Assembly (NCBI GenBank): GCA_037974665.1
Contig: CM075767.1
Span: 3,102,501 to 3,166,500 of the forward strand
Direction: 5' to 3'
DNA length: 64,000 nt
From: Ehretia macrophylla
Taxonomy: Eukaryota; Streptophyta; Magnoliopsida; Boraginales; Ehretiaceae
Shown here piece after piece: positions 60,661-64,000 of this stretch; the stretch's first letter is position 1, and each line of letters opens with the position of its first letter. The notes under the pieces were generated by a model. That model was not told the DNA's origin, did not search any database, and saw nothing but the letters and a program-made list of their open reading frames with translations. A program made the position numbers and the translations under genes.

Positions 60661-61326
60661 TCATCACAAGACGACGAAATTACTTTCGGTCACAGAGAAA
60701 GTAATCTAGTTAGAAACATTATCATCATATCAAGACAAAAGATCTTTCGGCTACAGTTAAACCCAGACAAGATCATCACGCCAAGACAAAACAAGAATCG
60801 GCCACAGTAAAAAGCCAACACCATCCAGACACTTTTCATGAAGAGTAAAAAGCACTTTTTACTGTTTACTTTTTGAAAACTTACTTTGGACTTTTCATTT
60901 TTACATTTTCACTATGGTATTTATAGATTTAGTATCCTATTTTAAGGTAGAGCCTGCCTCAGATAGAGGCGGATTTCTCTTTCTCTCTTTTTTCTGCCTC
61001 AGATAGGGGAGCAATTGTCTTTCTCTCTTTTTTCTGCCTCAGATAAGGGAGGAATTCTCTTTCTCTCTTTTGTCTGCCTCAGATAGGGAGGAATTCCCTT
61101 TCTCTCTTTTTTTCATTTTAATTCAGTTCACTCTTTTCCATTTGTACTCCTGTACAAACCAACAATGTAACAACAGACTTCTTCCAGTACATCTAATAAC
61201 AAGTAAGAGACTTTGTCTCCTTTTATCTTCATCTTTGCTGTATTCCTTTAATTAATCTTCTATTTTCCATGCTTATTCCGCTTTCTGTTATGTTTATCAT
61301 TATCTTATCTTCCCTGGGTTGTTTCT
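60661..61326 (+). promoter_or_regulatory. Viral leader region, block D second unit
   Basis: It runs from ATCATCACAAGACGACG through TTAGAAACATTATC, the T-rich patch, four repeat units and the pyrimidine stretch to CCCTGGGTTGTTTCT. The primer-binding site should follow, but an inverted viral fragment follows instead. Confidence 0.7.
60954..61113 (+). repeat. 40-bp tandem repeat, four units (leader, block D)
   Basis: CTGCCTCAGATA starts at 60954, 60994, 61034 and 61074, an exact 40-base period. Confidence 0.88.
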
Positions 61327-61643
61327 GATTCTGGATAGACTGGATGAGCAGTCTGTTTTTCAATCTAATTCCTATAGGAACGGATTGGGTCTGAGTTTTG
61401 CTTGTTGAAGGAATATCAACAAAACCTGGGGTCGGGTCAGAAATACTGATCCTAAAGATACTGGAAACTGATCGGGATAAAACTGATTCCCTATTTCCTA
61501 TGTCTATTTTAATTGAAACAATTCCATCATCATGCTGGATGATTTGTTCTATTCTGGAGTTCTGGACGTTTTGGTCCTAAACGACTAGTTTGGTGGCATT
61601 TTCAATGTCCCACCTATCTGGAAGTGAAACTTCATTCCACTTA
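61327..61643 (-). pseudogene. Inverted viral fragment replacing movement and coat genes, block D (fossil)
   Basis: This 317-bp piece reads on the opposite strand to its surroundings. It corresponds to the polyprotein segment just after the movement-protein region (compare block B 28720-29040). It is bounded on the left by the leader end and on the right by the coat/protease boundary (AGAAGGAGCTAGCACC). Confidence 0.8.
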
Positions 61644-63630
61644 ATCCAACAGAAGGAGCTAGCACCTCCAAACCAACAGAGGATTATCTCAATCTTCTCA
61701 ACAGAAACACGTACCAGAAATGGTATGTCCAGTTAACCATCAAGGTTAATGATTTCAAATTGGAAACCATTGCCCTTTTAGACTCAGGTGCAGATATGAA
61801 CTGCATTCAAGAGGGTCTAATTCCTTCCAGATATTTTGAGAAAACCAGAGATAAGCTTTCTACAGCTGACTCTACTAGACTCCAGATTAGGTACAAATTA
61901 CCTAATGCACATGTGTGCAATCAGGGTATTTGTTTCCCTACCAGCTTTGTGCTCATAAAACAATTGAATTCCCAAGTCATTCTCGGGAATCCATTTCTTC
62001 AACAGTTATTTCCTATGACTATTACAGAACAAGGTATTTCCACCAATGTGTTCGGAAAACCAATTATATTTGAGTTCTATTATCCTTCACAACGAAGAGA
62101 TATTAACTCAATCCAATAGAAAGAAAACCAGATTCGTTTTCTTAAAGAAGATATTAAAAGCCTCAGAATTGATGAACAAATTGCTAAACAGCAAAAAACC
62201 ATCAATGATTTCCAGACCAAACTTGAAAAAGAAGTTCGTTCAGATCTTTCTACGGCCTTTTGGGCTCGTAAGAAACATTCTGTCTTTCTCCCATATGAGA
62301 AGGACTTTTCAGAACATAATATTCCTACCAGGGCTCGGCCCATTTAGATGAACCATGAATATCTTTCACTTTGTAAGACAGAGATCCAGAGTTTATTAGA
62401 TAAAAAGCTAATCCGACCTAGTAAAAGCTCATGGTCGAGTGCAGCCTTTTATGTTAACAAACATGCAGAACAGGAACGAGGAGTCCCTCGTTTAGTCAGA
62501 AATTATAAGCCCTTGAACAAGGTCTTACAATGGATCAGATATTCATTGCCAAACAAGAATGATCTCTTTAAGAGATTATATCAGGCCCATGTCTTCAGTA
62601 AATTTGACATGAAATCAGGATTTTGGCAAATCCAAGTCTTAGAACCAGAAAGGTACAAAACAACATTCACCGTTCCGTTTGGACAATATGAATGGAATTT
62701 CATGCCTTTTGGGCTCAAGAATGCACCTTCAGAATTCTAGAACATTATGAACCAGATTTTTAATCAGTTCACAGACTTCACAATTGTTTACATTGACGAT
62801 GTTTTAGTCTTCAGTAATGACAGACATCAACATTGGAAACATTCGCATATTTTCTTCAAAGTCATAAAACAAAACGGTCTTGTGGTTTCTGCACCCAAGA
62901 TTAGACTTTTTCAGACAAAAATCAGTTTTCTTGGAAACATGATTTCTTTTGGGAAAATCACCCCTATCCAAAGAACTCTTGATTTTGCAGAAAAATTCCC
63001 AGACATTCTGCGCGAGAAAACAAAGTTGCAAAGATTCTTAGGATCTTTAAACTATGTTGCAGACTTTTATCCTGGCATTCGCCATCTTTGTAAACCTCTT
63101 TTTGAATGTCTTAAAAAGAATCCTCCAGCATGGTCTGATATCCATACAAAAGTTGTTCAGGAAATTAAGCGTCAAGTTAAGGTTTTACCAGTTTTGACTT
63201 TATGTCAACCAGACGCCCCAAAGATAGTTCAGACTGATGCCTCTGAATTAGGATTTGGCTGTATTTTAAAACAGATCCTAGAAGGAAAATAACATATTAT
63301 TCGTTTCCATTCAGGAACATGAGATAAAGCCCAAATGAACTATTCAATAGTTAAGAAAGAAATTTTGTCCATTGTAAAATGTATTTCAAAATTTCAGGAT
63401 GATTTGTTGAATCAGAAATTCATCGTACGTGTTGATTGTAAATCAACCAAAGACGTATTAACAAAATATGTCTAGAATATAGCATCTAAACGGATCTTTG
63501 CTAGATGGCAGGCCATCCTGTCAATTTTTGATTTTGATATTGAATATATCAAGGGAGATGATAATTCCATCCCTGATTTTCTAACCATAGAATTTCTAAC
63601 AGGCCACGTGCCTATCACATAGGATTCCTT
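61644..63630 (+). pseudogene. Protease - reverse transcriptase - RNase H, block D second unit (fossil)
   Basis: Protease LLDSGADMNCIQEG near 61777-61820. Reverse-transcriptase landmarks FDMKSGFWQIQV near 62600 and YIDDVLVFSND at about 62789-62822. RNase H QTDASELGFG near 63230. This is one of the better preserved pol regions in the array but is still broken in several places. Confidence 0.87.
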
Positions 63631-63644
63631 CGGGAATACCTTTT

Positions 63645-63661
63645 CATTTTCTTTTTTGCAG
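63645..63661 (+). promoter_or_regulatory. Splice-acceptor-like site upstream of ORF2, block D second unit
   Basis: TTTTCTTTTTTGCAG in the conserved position, 190 bases before the ORF2 start at 63851. Confidence 0.42.
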
Positions 63662-63850
63662 ATCACAGAGACGGACCCCAAAGATTCAATTAATGAATTT
63701 AGATGGATTGTTTCAAGTCCACCGTATCTAGTATATTGAAACATAATTTCAGATCCAGAAGCAGAATTGATAAAATTTCAATTCCGTATTTCTTTCCATA
63801 AATTGTTGCTAACCATTTGCAGGACTCATTCACTCCTGACATTAGTAACA

Positions 63851-64000
63851 ATGGCACCCAAGAAAGATAAAGGCAAGGCAAAAGCATTTGACCTCAGTTC
63901 TTATGTCCAGAAAGCCAGCACACCAGCAACCACTCCAGCTTAGTCATCAACCCCAGTCAAGGTTGAAGACAAATAGATAACATATACACCATATTCTACC
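63851..64000 (+). pseudogene. ORF2 start, block D second unit, cut by window edge (fossil)
   Basis: It begins MAPKKDKGKAKAFDLSSY and continues past the window. Same protein as at 24081, 34064 and 50731. Confidence 0.7.

Larger units (their letters stand above)
47489..64000 (+). mobile_element. Endogenous pararetrovirus array, block D, plus strand, fossil
   Basis: It starts head-to-head against unit C at 47489. The first unit has a leader directly joined to RNase H (a large internal loss), then ORF2 and the 3' region. The second unit has a leader with four repeats, an inverted fragment (61327-61643), then protease, reverse transcriptase, RNase H and the beginning of ORF2, running off the window. 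Nested insertions: solo LTR 47537-49849, Copia 51132-56468 and solo LTR 56668-59227. Many breaks. Confidence 0.83.

Noticed and set aside
16997-64000. Possibility that the array holds an intact virus
   Set aside because: Every block lacks parts or carries many breaks, and several blocks are split by later insertions. It is a fossil array.

Overview
The window looks like repeat-rich nuclear DNA of a flowering plant, most likely a eudicot. The evidence is the plant-type LTR retrotransposons primed by initiator tRNA-Met, and a plant pararetrovirus (family Caulimoviridae) resembling the endogenous genus Florendovirus. I found no host protein-coding gene, tRNA or rRNA gene. All coding capacity recognised here belongs to old, broken mobile or viral elements.

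Layout. Positions 1-4650 hold non-coding, unclassified repeat-like DNA split by a solo LTR (1420-3873, duplication TAATC). Positions 4651-16996 look like one LTR-type sequence on the + strand. It is split by a nearly whole Ty3/Gypsy chromovirus (5470-15481, minus strand, duplication AGGGT) and ends in a (TA)n tract. From 16997 to the window end lies a ~47 kb florendovirus-like array in three blocks of alternating orientation: A (+, 16997-24742), B/C (minus, 24743-47488) and D (+, 47489-64000). The blocks meet at inverted junctions, tail-to-tail at 24742/24743 and head-to-head at 47488/47489. The virus order is leader with tandem repeats, Met-tRNA primer site, movement protein, coat protein with zinc knuckle, protease, reverse transcriptase, RNase H, and then a second reading frame (ORF2) of unknown function. 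On the minus strand, two equivalent points lie about 8.56 kb apart once a nested LTR is subtracted, which fits one pararetrovirus genome length.

The array served as a landing pad. It holds a TRIM (20312-20855, ATATC), a Tat/Athila-like solo LTR (30252-31792, AATAC), a second Ty3/Gypsy chromovirus (35992-45504, CATGT), a solo LTR (47537-49849, GTAAT/TTAAT), a Ty1/Copia element (51132-56468, CACCC) and another solo LTR (56668-59227, GTGCT). Rough by-eye LTR divergences are ~1.3% for the first Ty3 element, ~3.5% for the second, ~4.5% for the Copia element and ~10% for the TRIM. All coding regions carry multiple breaks and are fossils.

The most interesting points are these. The left end of the viral array abuts a (TA)n tract. 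Two rearrangement junctions break in the leader at the same place, just before the primer-binding site. A 40-bp leader repeat varies in number between copies. An acceptor-like site precedes ORF2. The TRIM's LTRs differ more from each other than the surrounding virus copies do.
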